DNA of 64,000 nt from assembly GCA_030770425.1 (NCBI GenBank), contig JASJFT010000185.1, positions 1 through 64,000 of the forward strand, read 5' to 3'. Positions 37,709-48,853 of this stretch are shown here, in pieces. The notes under the pieces were generated by a model. That model did no database searches and was not told where the DNA came from. It worked only from the letters and a program-made list of their open reading frames with translations. Every line of letters starts with the position of its first letter. Positions within the stretch are counted from its first letter, which is position 1. The DNA comes from Darksidea phi. Taxonomy: Eukaryota > Ascomycota > Dothideomycetes > Pleosporales > Lentitheciaceae. A program made the position numbers and the translations under genes.

Positions 37709-39080
37709 ATGGCGGACTTTAAGACGAAGGTTGATGAGGCTACTACGGGGGAGGGGAGGAGGGTTTTAGGGGTTGTTGCCATGGCTGTTGGGAGGGATGG
37801 TATGCCTTCTTTTCTTTCTTACTTGCTGCTCTGTTGACCTTCTCTGTTCTTACATTACATGGCTCATCATGCCCCCTATCTCCACACATCCGCTCTCCAA
37901 ACACGTCAAGACCCCTCTCTAACTTCCCACAGGAACCACCCTCCTCAACCACGCCTCCGGAAAAGTCTCCTTAAACACCGACGCCCAACCCATCACCCAC
38001 GATTCCATCCTCACACTAGCCTCATGCACGAAACTCATCCTCTCAGTCGGCGCCCTCAGACTAGTCCAATTCAACAACCTCTCTCTCGACTCCCCCTCCC
38101 TCATCGAAACCCACCTCCCCGAACTAACCTCCCAACCCGTCCTCACGAACGCCCCCAACGAAGCCCCAAAGCCTAGCAAGCGAGAGAAGCCGATCACCCT
38201 CCGACACCTATTGTCCCACGCATCGGGCTCCGGCGCCGATTTCATAGATCCTAAGCTTCAAGCCTGGCGTCGGAGTAGAGGTGAGGAGGCGCAGTACTTC
38301 ACAGCCGCGCTACCGGATGCTGTGGCGACGCCTTTGGTTTTCGAGCCGGGAGAGGGCTGGTCGTATGGCGCGGGCTTGGATTGGGTGGGCTTGCTGATTG
38401 AGCGGGTTACGGGGCGGACGCTAGGCGAGTTTTTGAGAGCAGAGGTTTTCGACGTGGTGGGTTGTGATGAACGGATCGGATTTGATCGGAAAGCGTTGGA
38501 TGGACGCTTTGGAGTTGTGCAAACGGTTACGTCGATGAAGAAAGCGGGGGAAGATGGAGAAGCAGAGAGGGTAGATTTGGTCCCATACCCCTACCCACCC
38601 GCGGAGCAGAAAAGCGAACGCGGCGGCGGCGGCCTCTACGCCTCTCCCGCAAACTATGTCAAAATCCTCGCCGATCTAATCGCGCCCTCACCCAAACTCC
38701 TCACCCCATCTACCCTGCAAACGCTCTTCGCCCCGCAGTTCGCGCAAGATAGCACCCCGCTCGCCGCGCTACACGCCGTAGCGCCCATGCTGAACGCCAT
38801 CGTAGGCCCGCTTGTCAACGGCGTCGGGCTAGACACTGTGAACCATGCGCTCGGTGGCGTCGTGCTGACCGGGGATAACGAGCGGTTGGGAAGGACGAAG
38901 GGGACGATGACGTGGGGTGGGGCTGTGAATTGTTTGTGGTTTGTTAATCTGGAGCTGCGTGTTGCGGGGTTTTATGGGAGTTGTATGTTTCCGCCTGGGG
39001 CTGGGGGGAGTGGGGAGCTTATGACGAGTTTTGTGGAAGGAGTTTGGGGGATGGTTGGTAAAGGGGAGGAGGGGAAGTAA
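37709..39080 (+). CDS. beta-lactamase/transesterase-family serine hydrolase
   Basis: Two exons: 37709-37799 and 37933-39080, 133-bp intron (donor GTATGC, acceptor CACAG), Gly codon split; 412 aa. The class-C-like SxxK nucleophile motif is S61-C-T-K64 in LTLASCTKL. A Tyr motif is in GWSYGAGLDWVGLLIERVTG, and GTTLLNHASGKVSL is the typical N-terminal strand pair. The substrate is unknown. Family members include esterases and LovD-like acyltransferases in secondary metabolism as well as penicillin-binding-like hydrolases. No polyketide or peptide synthetase gene is nearby, so a biosynthetic role is not supported by context. No signal peptide, so probably cytosolic. It converges with the next gene (242 bp between stops). 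Confidence 0.85.
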
Positions 39081-39322
39081 GAGTGTTGGGGTCGATGGCG
39101 GAGTGAAAGGATAACGGGGACTGGTGGAAAGGAAGGTGGATAGCACATTTGTATATACGACGTTAGAATGCCATACTTCGCTCGCTACTCGCATAACAGA
39201 AGTAAAACACATTCGATTGAAAGGACCGATATACCCAGCTCAGATGTTCGATCCGGCTCTGAACACCAAAAACGCCACTATGCAAGCTATACAAAGGGAC
39301 CTTTACTCCCAATTTCCCTAAG

Positions 39323-42098
39323 CTAATGTAACAGCCTCTCGCCTGCCCGCGCCAAAATCTCCGCCGTCTTCTTAAGCTGCTGCTCGGCAAGTTTCCAATC
39401 GCCCTTCTCAATCGCATCTCTCACGAACGGAAAGATGGCGGCATCGTGTCCAGAGCCGAAAGCGTCGGGGCCGAAAAAGATGTGCTTGAATTGATCGCGT
39501 CCGGGAAGCTGTTCCATGATTAGCAAGTGTTGATTAGGATGTTGAGAAGTTTAGACTTACACCGTGCTCCCCTTTGTCATCCTCACCCTTCGGCAAATCG
39601 AGAAGATCGCTCTCAAACCGCGACATCTTGTCAAGATGCTCAATCCGCTGTAACGTAAGGCCCTGGGTTTCAAACCCCCCAGTGCCATATACCTGATTAT
39701 ACCATAGCATTTCCCACTCCGCAAAGTCCTGTGCTTGCTTGCCAAATCTCGCAATTGTATCAAAAAGCGGCTGAAACATATCGATATTGAAGTTGGCGCC
39801 CTTCGTCTCTGTCCAATCCAAAAGCTTCTTGCCTTCGCCTTGCAGAGCGGCGGCGTAGTCATCGAGCTTGAGGGGCATGATGGGTTCCTGTGCGAGTTCG
39901 AGGACGAGGAGGAGCATAATCTGTGCGAGACGGCCGTGATAGAGAAACCCCGGGTCAACGTATTTTTCCATCCACTCAAGGGTTTCGTAGCAGCTACCTT
40001 TCATGTCGCCATGTTCGGGGCCTGCGAAACCGATGTCGATGGATGAAGTACCGGCGAGATCTTGAAACGCGACGTAATCGCTTCCAGCACCTAGCGCACC
40101 GAGTTGCCGATTATCGTTCTGCCACATTTCTAGCAACGTCGCATTTTGTATGGGATCTGTCAGACGGCCCAGCGCACGCGTCCATGCGTGCTTGAAGATA
40201 GGGGACCCGTTCGCCCAAAGCTCATCGCCTGTTACGCCGACGTCGACATTAATGTAAGCAATGGCGTTGGCGCGTAACTCTTCCAAGTTGGCCTCCACAT
40301 GCTCGGTCGAGCCAATCTTGTTATATTCTCCCGCATCCCAAGATGCGAACTCGATGGTGCGCAACGGTCGCCAGCCTTGCAATCGTAACTCGCCCAACAC
40401 ACGCGCCACTTCGAGCATAACGGCTGTTCCGGAGCCAGGGTCGGCGGCCCCAAAACACCAGGAATCACGGTGGTTTCCTATTATAATCTTCTTGGCTTTC
40501 TCTTCGGTGCCGATGAAAGAACCGAAGACGTTGGTTATGGGCTGCTTGTCTTTCTCATCCTGCAAGTTTTGTAGATTGACCTTGGGTGACTTATCGGGAT
40601 GGCCGGACCACCACTTCTTCACGTCCGGAACGCCGCCAATCCACTCGGGAAAGACTTCGTTGCCGATGCCGTCCAAGGATTGCAGGAGCTTTTGTGCGTC
40701 TTTCCAGGAGATGGGAATGCTGGGGATGGTTGGAAGTGCGGGGTTCTTGTCCTTTGGCATCCGCTCTTCGTCTTTTGTACTTGCTCTCCCGGGGGTGAGC
40801 ACATCGCCAATGATCATGTTGCTGAGCGCGACAGATCCGCGATGGATGCTGTCTCCTGATCTCCATCTACCGTTAGGCCACACATCGCCCTTTTGAAAAC
40901 CATCGTCGGCCGGATCAGAGTACATGAGCACACCAGCAACTCCCGCATCTTGCGCTGCCTTGACTTTCATCGACCGGTCCGACTGGGTTCCATAGTATCG
41001 CATAAGAACCACTGCTCCCTTGACATCGATCTGACTATCCTCCATAGACTTGAAATCCTTCTTGTGTCCGTAGTTGACGTAGATGAGCGGCCCAGTAACA
41101 TTTCCGGAAGCCGAAAGAGCGTGGAAACTCGACGTTTGCGATCGCGGTGGGTCATATACTGATTCCTCTTCTAATTTCGCCTCCCACGCCTTCTCCTTCG
41201 GCTCAACAATAGCCACGCGTCGTCCACCTTCCATTGGATAATTCAAGTATGCAAAATATCTGTCAAAATCAGCATCCTCATGATCCCAAGCATACTTGCC
41301 CACTCACTCATCGTGGGTATATGTATCCATATGCGCCTCTTTAAATTTGTTCTCAACCCATTGACCTAGCACATAACTTCCCTCAGTCCCCGCAACATGA
41401 TCATAACTCGTAATATACCTCAAGTCCTCCTGCATCCTCCAAAACTCCACGTTCTGTATCGCATTCTGCCGCACCCACTCCGGATCAAACGGGGCGCCGA
41501 ACGCGCCACCGCCCATGGGCACAACCTCGTTCACGACTAAGAAATACACTAGCGTTATTATCACTATCAGACCAAACAACCTCGCCACGATGGCCCATCC
41601 AGGTCTGTATTCTTCCGGTATTGTAGGTATTCGCGAGATAATCGAGGAGAAAAAGGACGACGGCCATGGTATTCGGGGGAGGTGGAAGCTAGACAATGAG
41701 TTTGTGATACTGTAGAAGCGCTTTGAGAACCGGCCCTGCGATCTACGTCTGCGCCCACGCCCGTCTTCTGCTGCTTCGGGGTCTAATATGTCCATCTCCT
41801 CCATCGTCTGCCTCATATCCGCATCCTCGTCAGCATCCACGGGACTCCCGAGCCCGCTGCTCTCGCCATCCTCGCTGGACCGCGCCGATTGCACAGACGG
41901 CGGGTGGTAGTATCCATTTCTGCGCCGCGAATTGCTCGAGCTTGAAGGGAGGTCGTGGCCGAGGAGGGTTTGCCGCTCGGCGTCGTCGCTGACTTCTTGG
42001 GGCCCTCGGCGCGAGGGCGGATGCGACGATGTCGCTTCTTCGTAGCTCGGAATTGGAGGTTCCTCTGGGAAGTCGTACAGGTGCTTTTCGTCGGACAT
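39323..42098 (-). CDS. transferrin-receptor/glutamate carboxypeptidase II-like membrane protein, probable pseudoenzyme
   Basis: Three exons: 42098-41308, 41259-39561, 39508-39323; introns 48 and 52 bp; 891 aa. Cytosolic N-terminus about 170 residues with a PY-like PIPSYEEAT motif, one transmembrane helix (VARLFGLIVIITLVYFLVV), then PA-like, M28 peptidase-like and dimerisation domains: a type II membrane protein. Aligned with human PSMA, metal ligands H527, D537, E575 and D603 are kept, but the catalytic base (E424 in PSMA) is G574 in WDAGEY and the His ligand (H553) is G685 in MKGSCYET. So peptidase activity is probably lost, as in transferrin receptor. Yeast Tre1/Tre2 are related vacuolar-sorting adaptors that use PY motifs; that role here is inference. 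The in-frame TGA at 41304 lies inside the first intron. Confidence 0.88.
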
Positions 42099-42485
42099 TG
42101 CAGGTTACCGCTTGGACCGGGGTCCTCGTACCGTGGGTAGTACCGCAAAAGGGGCTGGTGAACTTGTGGAGGATGGATTAAATGGTAATACGGTACTACC
42201 GGATGCGCATATACATAGTGAAAGGGTGCAAGAGAGCGACGATAAAGATTTGGAAGTAGCTCGGGGAGTTAGAAAAAGGGAGAGGAAGGAAATGTTTTGT
42301 CTCCTGTTGCAGGCGTGGAGGTAGATGTTTGGAGATGGTGTTCCAGGTCTGCGGGACGACGGCTGTCCGCCGAGGCGACGTCCAAGCCTCAGCTGCGAGC
42401 CTGAAGCGTTGGAGTGGACGACATACGCCGACTTTCTTTCTACGACACTTGTTCAATTGCGACTCGACGATTGGAAAGAGGCGTT

Positions 42486-42523
42486 TCGCATTTTGCGCAT
42501 TTTGCGCATTTTGCGCATTTTGC
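42486..42523. repeat. TTTTGCGCA nonamer tandem repeat
   Basis: Three exact units plus a partial fourth, between the SDR stop (42597) and the next minus-strand gene start (42098). It may lie in the promoter of the PSMA-like gene. Confidence 0.8.
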
Positions 42524-42596
42524 TAGAGGATGTACAGATACTGAAACACAACTTCCCACATGTTCGGTCTCCATCCCCGACATCTACTTCCACCAT

Positions 42597-43587
42597 CTAC
42601 ATATTCCGCCCACCAGTCACACTGATAGTCTGTCCATTCACATAACTCATCAATGGGCTAGCCACCGCCAACACCGCGCTCGCCGCCTCTGTCGCCGTGC
42701 CCGGCCTCCTTAGCGGAATATCCATATGCTCCTGGCCCGCAGCCGCGGCCTTTTGCGCCTGCGGTATCCCCAGCGCGACCTTCTGCCCATCCGGTGTAGT
42801 AACGAAAGCACCCGCCTCCTTCGCAGCCGTCAATCGCGTAAGAATGTGTCCGAAAGCAACCGTGTTCGCGCGGACACCGAATTGCGGACCCCACCTGTAC
42901 ACAAGTCAGCCATCATCCCGCCAACACATATTAGGCCGGAACAACATACTCCTTCGCAATTGTCTTCGTAACCCCCGTAACGCCCGCCTTCGCAAGCGCG
43001 TAATTGATCTGTCCCGCATTCCCGTGCAGTCCACTTGTACTGCTGATATTGATAATATTCCTAGGCTCTCCATCCTTGACCCTAAAGTACGGCGCCGCCG
43101 CCCGCACAATCTTGAACGGCGCGGTGCCGTGGAGATCGACGATGGTATGCCATTGCTTGTCCGTCATCTTGTGGATTACGCCATCCCATGTGTAGCCTGC
43201 ATTATTGACGATAATGTGGATCTTGCCGTTACCGAAGTCTGCGGCGGACTTAATGAGTTTGGAGATGTACGCATCGTCGAGGACGTCGCCGACGACAGCG
43301 ATGGCGGAGCCGCCAGATTCTTTAATCTTGTCGACAACTTCTTGTGCTTTCTCTGCTTACTGTTAGCATGCTGTTTTGAGTCAAGCTCTGGGAGTGGTGA
43401 GCTTGAAGACGAACATACTGCCATCTACATCCGCAACCACAACTTTCGCCCCCTCATTTGCAAACAACCTCGCCGTCTCCGCGCCAATCCCCTGCCCCGA
43501 GCCCGTAATAATGGCGACCTGACCCGCCAACATACCCTTGGGGTAGTTGAGGTGGGCGGCGATCTGGTCGATGCGCTTAGAGGACAT
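42597..43587 (-). CDS. short-chain dehydrogenase/reductase (FabG-like)
   Basis: Three exons: 43587-43419, 43352-42950, 42894-42597; introns 66 and 55 bp; 289 aa. Rossmann motif ITGSGQGIG (27-35), NNAG at 106-109, catalytic S161, Y174 and K178 in ISSTSG and INYALAK, and the usual C-terminal SVTGG. An acidic residue at the end of beta-2 (VVVADVDG) suggests NAD(H) preference. Similar to 3-oxoacyl-ACP reductases and 17-beta-HSD-like proteins; substrate not assignable. The first acceptor is CAG-AG, so a 3-nt alternative splice is possible (one Lys more or less). It lies upstream of, and in the same orientation as, the PSMA-like gene. Confidence 0.88.
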
Positions 43588-44303
43588 GCTGAATCGCCGG
43601 TATATTTATGCCAAAAGGCGGGGGAAAGATATGGACAGTAGGAGAAAAGAAGCCCGGCAAGTTAGCTGCACCAAGAGCTCACATTTGTATTCGTGAAATG
43701 CGGAGACGGTAACCTGTGAGCGGATATCCACTGCCCGCCAGCTTGGGCCGAGGTCTATGTCGGTTTTTGAGCTAGGCTGGTTGGAGGTTAGCCGCTCCAG
43801 CTATCGATTGATCAAATGCTCATGATCGCAACATCCTGTTTGCTATCAATGTAAGACAAGCTTGTGGTGTACTTCTTGAGCCAGCCATAGATTCACATTC
43901 CCATAGACCGTGTAAGCTAATAATCCCCGATGTCGTGTCCTGCAACTCTCACCCGTCTACCACGAACCCCACCTGTTCTTTAGGGCTTCGCGCTTTTTAG
44001 TTGTCGTCGCTGGTGTACTGGTACCTACTCTGGCCGGGGAGTATACATTCATGTAGTAACAAAGATATGATTTTCGAGCAAAAGGGTGATAGTATAGAAC
44101 CCAGCATACAAGGTACGCCTGGGTCCTAAAGTCGCAAAGAGATGGCCCAGACGTCTAAACATAAGAGAAATGGACTTCTTTACATGACACCCTTCCTCTT
44201 ACTTATAATTCCGTTCTTCCAACCAACTCGCTTTAACACCCATTACTATTACTCACTCAGCCCTGCTTCCCACTCGACTCTATTGATTACTCGTCGTAGT
44301 GCT
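43588..44303. other. intergenic, nothing recognised
   Basis: Promoter side of the SDR gene and 3' side of the orphan at 44304. No splice-supported frame, repeat or RNA seen. Confidence 0.4.
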
Positions 44304-45263
44304 CTACTCACATTCCGACGTGCACCGCTCATCCCAAAGAAGCTTCTTATCAGGCCAAACGATAACCTGCTCCGTCCAACCACGCCCAGGTTCCACCTTC
44401 TCCAACCACTCGTCAACCTTCGGCACAACTGCATCCCGGAACGCCTCCTTGGCCTTGACCAACCTTTTCTCCTCCTCCCTCTTAATCAATTCTTCCCTCC
44501 ACCACTCCAACTCCTTCCAACTCCCCCGCCACACAATCGCCTTCCCCCATATCTTCTGCATCCGCCATTCATCGTACCACACCTGTATATTTACCGATTC
44601 GATCTCCAATGCGCCGAACCGCGCTAGTGCCTCCATGGCCCGGGTCTGCTCTACCGTTGTAGGAAACACGGCGATGCCGTCTGCGATTATGTCGGGATCT
44701 GCCACTTCGGAGGGATAGAGAGTTTGAAGGTCGTAAATGGTGGGGATTATACGGTAGTTGAATAGCCTTGCGGGATGGATTTTTGGTAGAGCGACGTCTT
44801 TTGGGAAGATTTTGTTCAGGCGAGTTGCATGGCCGCCGTGGAGGAAGAAAGGCGCTGCGACATACATGGCATTTTGTCGGGGCAGGTTGGAGGGGGGTGA
44901 TGTTGCGTCCTGGTTTTCATTTTGGTTCTTTGGATTCCGAGGCCGGTTCTGGGACTGATTTTCGTATAAAGCTGTGCGATCTTGCAGTGCGGGCCGTTGC
45001 GGTCGATGCTGCGGTCCCACTCCTTCTCGCTCTGCTTCTGAATTTGAGCATGGTGCGCCTTTGCGTTGGGGCGGCGAACGTTGGTGTCCGGACGGCGTAA
45101 TCTGCCGGGATGGCGGATTGTATTGAGACGGCAGATTTCGACAAGACGGCAGATTGCGTTGAGAGGGCGAGTTCTGTGGAGACGGTGGACCATCCTCAGG
45201 TGTTGTATTGTATATGGATGACGGGTCGTATACAAACGCCGTATTCATTTTATTCTGTCCCAT
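44304..45263 (-). CDS. orphan protein with Pro/Asn/Gln-rich N-terminus
   Basis: Uninterrupted 319-codon frame from ATG (an in-frame ATG five codons later is an alternative start). The N-terminal about 130 residues are low complexity (P, S, N, Q, R), with imperfect repeats such as SQRNLPSCRNLPSQYNPPS. The C-terminal about 180 residues look globular (VAAPFFLHGGHATRLNKIFP, ARLFNYRIIPTIYDLQTLYP, WRGSWKELEWWREELIKREE). No domain recognised, no signal peptide or membrane segment. Frame length and amino-acid make-up favour a real gene over chance. Function unknown. Confidence 0.6.
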   Translation of the reverse strand: MGQNKMNTAFVYDPSSIYNTTPEDGPPSPQNSPSQRNLPSCRNLPSQYNPPSRQITPSGHQRSPPQRKGAPCSNSEAEREGVGPQHRPQRPALQDRTALYENQSQNRPRNPKNQNENQDATSPPSNLPRQNAMYVAAPFFLHGGHATRLNKIFPKDVALPKIHPARLFNYRIIPTIYDLQTLYPSEVADPDIIADGIAVFPTTVEQTRAMEALARFGALEIESVNIQVWYDEWRMQKIWGKAIVWRGSWKELEWWREELIKREEEKRLVKAKEAFRDAVVPKVDEWLEKVEPGRGWTEQVIVWPDKKLLWDERCTSECE

Positions 45264-45808
45264 CAGTAGACCACACCCTCGCCCGGGGTGACATGGATCT
45301 ATTTCTGCTGTTTGCTCCCCTGGTTGTAATTATGCTGTTATTGGATAGAGTAGCTATTTCCTTACGTAAAAATATTGTGGATGCAATCGATATGTGTGTA
45401 TTTTGTTTTGTTAGTGATGTGTATGTGCATAATAGCGATAGTTGCTAGGCCGCTGGTGCTGGTGCTGGTGTTTGCCTGCATGTACATGTGGATACATAAC
45501 GCACGTGGGGGCAGGTGCAGCGAGAAGGCGTGATAGGCAGATGCGCTGTTGAGAGATGAGATGAAATTGAATGGGAGATTGCGAGGGAGTATTTACGCAG
45601 TAAGCTGAGAGGAAGGGCTGGGACACAGGTGCGGTGGATCGAAGTATGGAACGAAGGTACTTATATCTAATATAGTACTAGATGGACTTCTCAAGTGTTA
45701 CGCGGAAGTGCTGAAGAATGCTTCACACTGCGCGACGATGCCAATTTCAAATAAACTCTAGCTCGAATGGCTGCGCCTATATTCAAACGCCGCCAATGGA
45801 ATCTTCTT
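45264..45808. other. intergenic, nothing recognised
   Basis: 545 bp between the acid trehalase stop and the orphan gene start, both on minus. Likely the orphan's promoter. A GCTGGT-type short repeat is seen near 45455. Confidence 0.4.
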
Positions 45809-48800
45809 CTAAAGAGCTTCTTGATACCTCCAATCGTACTCTGCACCTCTAAAATCGGCAACCACACTCCACTCGGCCACGGTTCCACCCGCAAATGCAC
45901 TCTCATTCGCCAAATTCCCCTTAATCCCAAGATGCGCAAACCGCCCACTCCAATGTCCTCCCTCAATGGTGACATTCGTCTGGTTCGCTTTCACCGGCCT
46001 GATCACATACAACGTACTCGGATCGTAGGGCTCACTAATCTCTACGTATCCGGCTGTCACGTTCCTTATATCGCTGTTGTCATCGAACGGTGGGATGGAT
46101 GTATTGGTAAATAGCACTTCGTAATATGAGGGTGGCGAGGAACCCCAGTCGAAAAGAATGGATTTGATCGGGCGGTAGATAGTGTCGGCGCCTAGGTCGA
46201 CAGAGAGGTAGTTGACTCGTGTGGAGTTTTCGGGTTGCCATTTTGTGGAGGAGGCGCCGTCGATGGCGGCGATGGGAAATTGGCCCGGAAGGTAAAGGTA
46301 GTCGCCTGGGACGACTTGTTTGCATTGCAGGATGTTGCCTCCGACGGTAGGGGTTTGTCCGATCATGCGGTTCTCAACCACGAGCGGTTCGGTGCCAAGC
46401 CAGAATTTCCCGGGGCGAGTGCCTAGTGTCACTGGTAGAGGACTACTGGTGTAATTCTTGTTTGCAGTGGGGAGGATGTGGGATCTTAGTCGTGCAAGGG
46501 TGGTGTGGGTTGAGTTAGATGTGGCGTTTATACCGTAACCTTGCCAGTAAAATGTGCGGTAATTGAGATGCTTGATCTGAGGCGGAAGCGATGGATCGAT
46601 ATCTAGTTTATCAACGAAGAGGCGGAGGCCAAGATAGCCGAAGATGCCGATACGATTCGCGCCACCCATCCCGGTAAGAAAAGGATAGGCGGGATGGGTA
46701 CCGCCGTTAATGTAGAAATTGTCAATGAGCTGCTCTGAGAATTGGAACCATGGAGCCCGTATGTAAGGCTGCGATGAGTAAGTATCGTACGTGTAGCTTG
46801 AGCATCCAGAAGGCGAGATCTCATTGGCCACAATGCTAAACGCAGCATAGGTCATTCCTGGTCCGTCGATGGATTGTTTGTTGGCGTAGTAGTCTAAGTT
46901 CGCAAGACTGTAGGGGTTCTCGTAGTGGAGAATATCATCCAGAAGCACGACATCTGCCTGCTTCACTACTATGGAGCCGTTCATGCTACCGTACTCTAGA
47001 ACGATTCCCACATCTTCATCGACAGGCAGTCGCATTTTTTCTCCAATTTTATTCCAGGTCTCATTCATCGGGAGTCCAAATATGACATTCAGCATATTTG
47101 TCTCATTGAAGAGTCGCTGAATAAGCGCGGTAGCAAAGCCGACATTATTGACATTGTTCGCGTATTCGTCTGGATCAGTGGCATTCCAAAGTTCGTAGTA
47201 GCCCGACGTCTGGTTGTAATCGAGAGCTTCGCTGAGGAAGTAAACAATGTCATTCGTAATGGGGAGTAACGTATCATTGAACTGTTTCGCATCACCCGTT
47301 ACCGCGTACTGGTTGCGAAACGTGATAGCAATGTCGCCGTTCAGATGGTATTCGTAGTCGAAGCATGGCCCAGTGCCTGTGCAGTTCCCATAGCGTGCAC
47401 TTGTCCACGGATACACTGCTCCTCCAGTAAACCTACCGGTCTGGTTCTTAGAAGAGGTAAAGGCCATTTTGACATTCTCTTTGGCCTGCGGATACTTCTC
47501 GACCCGATAGTTGAGGACCGTCTCGATGTGCTTCGGGTGAGAGACCTGCAGGCCCATGGCTATCCATGTTTCGGCATCCCAGAATATTAAGCCTCCATAG
47601 CAATCTGACGCTATGCCACAGACGGGGATACTGTGAATGTTCAAGCGAGGATTATGCCCGGCGGCTGCGATAGCATTCGGTCCGACCGTGTTTTGGAGAA
47701 TCATGAACGGGGTGGTAACAGAGATGACCTGCAGCTCCTGCAGTCGTGTGTCCGATGGCAACAACCCATCGGGGTCGTGATAGCTGTCCACAGAGTCTTT
47801 GGTCAGAATTGATGCCCATTCTTGAATATGTGAATGTAGAAGAGTGGCAAAACCCAGAGTTGCTCCTGTGATCGCCGCGGCATTTGCGACACTCTTCGGG
47901 TCCTCAAAGGCATCGGTAGACGCAACGCCAATGAACTTGCCGACTACAGCGGTTTTGCCTGCAACAAGCTTGACAGTGACCGACTGCGCGATGGAAGCGT
48001 CATGGGGGTCGCCGAAAACACCTTCGGGGACCTCCTTTCGGCTGTTCGGATCGACACATTCATTGCCTCGGAGGCTCGAGTAGACGTACGCCGTGACGTT
48101 GGAAACGCCAACGGGACTGACGGCGGTCCAAATCGTCGGGTACTCGGAGCTGGTCTCGTACTTCTTACCAACAAAATCGGCGCGGACTGCGCTATTCCCC
48201 TCAAGGACGTCATAGACGGTAACATTGATATCGCGCGATGCTGTGAGCTTGAGTTGGACAGCAGCCTGGTTGACATAGAGCTTGTGCACGAGCATAGAAT
48301 ACTCAATGTTGATAGCCTCTCCGCCGCCCGGCTTCCACGTGTATTCCCAGCTCAACACGCCGGCTGCAACGTCAAGCTTGGTCGAATAGTGCGAGATGTG
48401 ATCCTTTGTAACTGACTCGTTCAATAGATAGCCATCCGCTTCAACTACTAGCCCTGACCAATGTGGAATGCCCGCGATGAAACTCTCCTGTCCATATTGA
48501 TTCAACCAGGGATAATTCGTCCCAGTGGCTGGGCCTTGGTTGGTGTAGAATCCCGCAATCGACGCAAATGTCTGTCTAGTGTTGAACAATGGCCACCCGT
48601 TGTAGTTATCTCCTGCGAGCGGTTCGTCAACTTCGAAGAAGGGACCCGTAGCGGCGATGTTGATGCCCAGGTAGCCGTTGGCTAGGGAGAGGCGTGACTG
48701 GTAGCGGCCCGGATCCAGTACGTCGGATCGTATTATCCAGTTGTCATCGTCCCATTCCGTGTCTTTGAACCGCACAATTTCGTTTAATGCCGATACCAGG

Positions 48801-48853
48801 CTCAAATGTGCTATGAAAGAAGTTGTGACGTAGACCAAGTGAGAGAGTCGCAT
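45809..48853 (-). CDS. ATH1: acid trehalase (GH65), secreted or vacuolar
   Basis: Single exon, 1014 aa. It hydrolyses trehalose to two glucoses at acid pH at the cell surface or in the vacuole, letting the fungus use external trehalose. The N-terminal hydrophobic segment (LVYVTTSFIAHLSLVSA) is a signal peptide, followed by the GH65 N-terminal beta-domain beginning WIIRSDVLDPGRYQSRLSLANGYLG. The (alpha/alpha)6 catalytic domain includes GLIFWDAETWIAMGL, YPWTSARYGNCTGTGPC and DYEYHLNGDIA, whose Glu (E501) is the family's general acid. Over fifteen N-glycosylation sequons are visible (NVT, NET, NQT, NST), as usual for Ath1. No C-terminal anchor. The open frame upstream to 49022 is in another register and was not used. 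Confidence 0.94.
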   Translation of the reverse strand: MRLSHLVYVTTSFIAHLSLVSALNEIVRFKDTEWDDDNWIIRSDVLDPGRYQSRLSLANGYLGINIAATGPFFEVDEPLAGDNYNGWPLFNTRQTFASIAGFYTNQGPATGTNYPWLNQYGQESFIAGIPHWSGLVVEADGYLLNESVTKDHISHYSTKLDVAAGVLSWEYTWKPGGGEAINIEYSMLVHKLYVNQAAVQLKLTASRDINVTVYDVLEGNSAVRADFVGKKYETSSEYPTIWTAVSPVGVSNVTAYVYSSLRGNECVDPNSRKEVPEGVFGDPHDASIAQSVTVKLVAGKTAVVGKFIGVASTDAFEDPKSVANAAAITGATLGFATLLHSHIQEWASILTKDSVDSYHDPDGLLPSDTRLQELQVISVTTPFMILQNTVGPNAIAAAGHNPRLNIHSIPVCGIASDCYGGLIFWDAETWIAMGLQVSHPKHIETVLNYRVEKYPQAKENVKMAFTSSKNQTGRFTGGAVYPWTSARYGNCTGTGPCFDYEYHLNGDIAITFRNQYAVTGDAKQFNDTLLPITNDIVYFLSEALDYNQTSGYYELWNATDPDEYANNVNNVGFATALIQRLFNETNMLNVIFGLPMNETWNKIGEKMRLPVDEDVGIVLEYGSMNGSIVVKQADVVLLDDILHYENPYSLANLDYYANKQSIDGPGMTYAAFSIVANEISPSGCSSYTYDTYSSQPYIRAPWFQFSEQLIDNFYINGGTHPAYPFLTGMGGANRIGIFGYLGLRLFVDKLDIDPSLPPQIKHLNYRTFYWQGYGINATSNSTHTTLARLRSHILPTANKNYTSSPLPVTLGTRPGKFWLGTEPLVVENRMIGQTPTVGGNILQCKQVVPGDYLYLPGQFPIAAIDGASSTKWQPENSTRVNYLSVDLGADTIYRPIKSILFDWGSSPPSYYEVLFTNTSIPPFDDNSDIRNVTAGYVEISEPYDPSTLYVIRPVKANQTNVTIEGGHWSGRFAHLGIKGNLANESAFAGGTVAEWSVVADFRGAEYDWRYQEAL

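Noticed and set aside
41304..41306. In-frame TGA between two halves of the PSMA-like gene, suggesting a pseudogene or stop read-through
   Set aside because: A 48-bp intron (41307-41260, GTGAGT donor, CTGAT branch, GACAG acceptor) removes it and restores HDEYFAYLNYP in frame.
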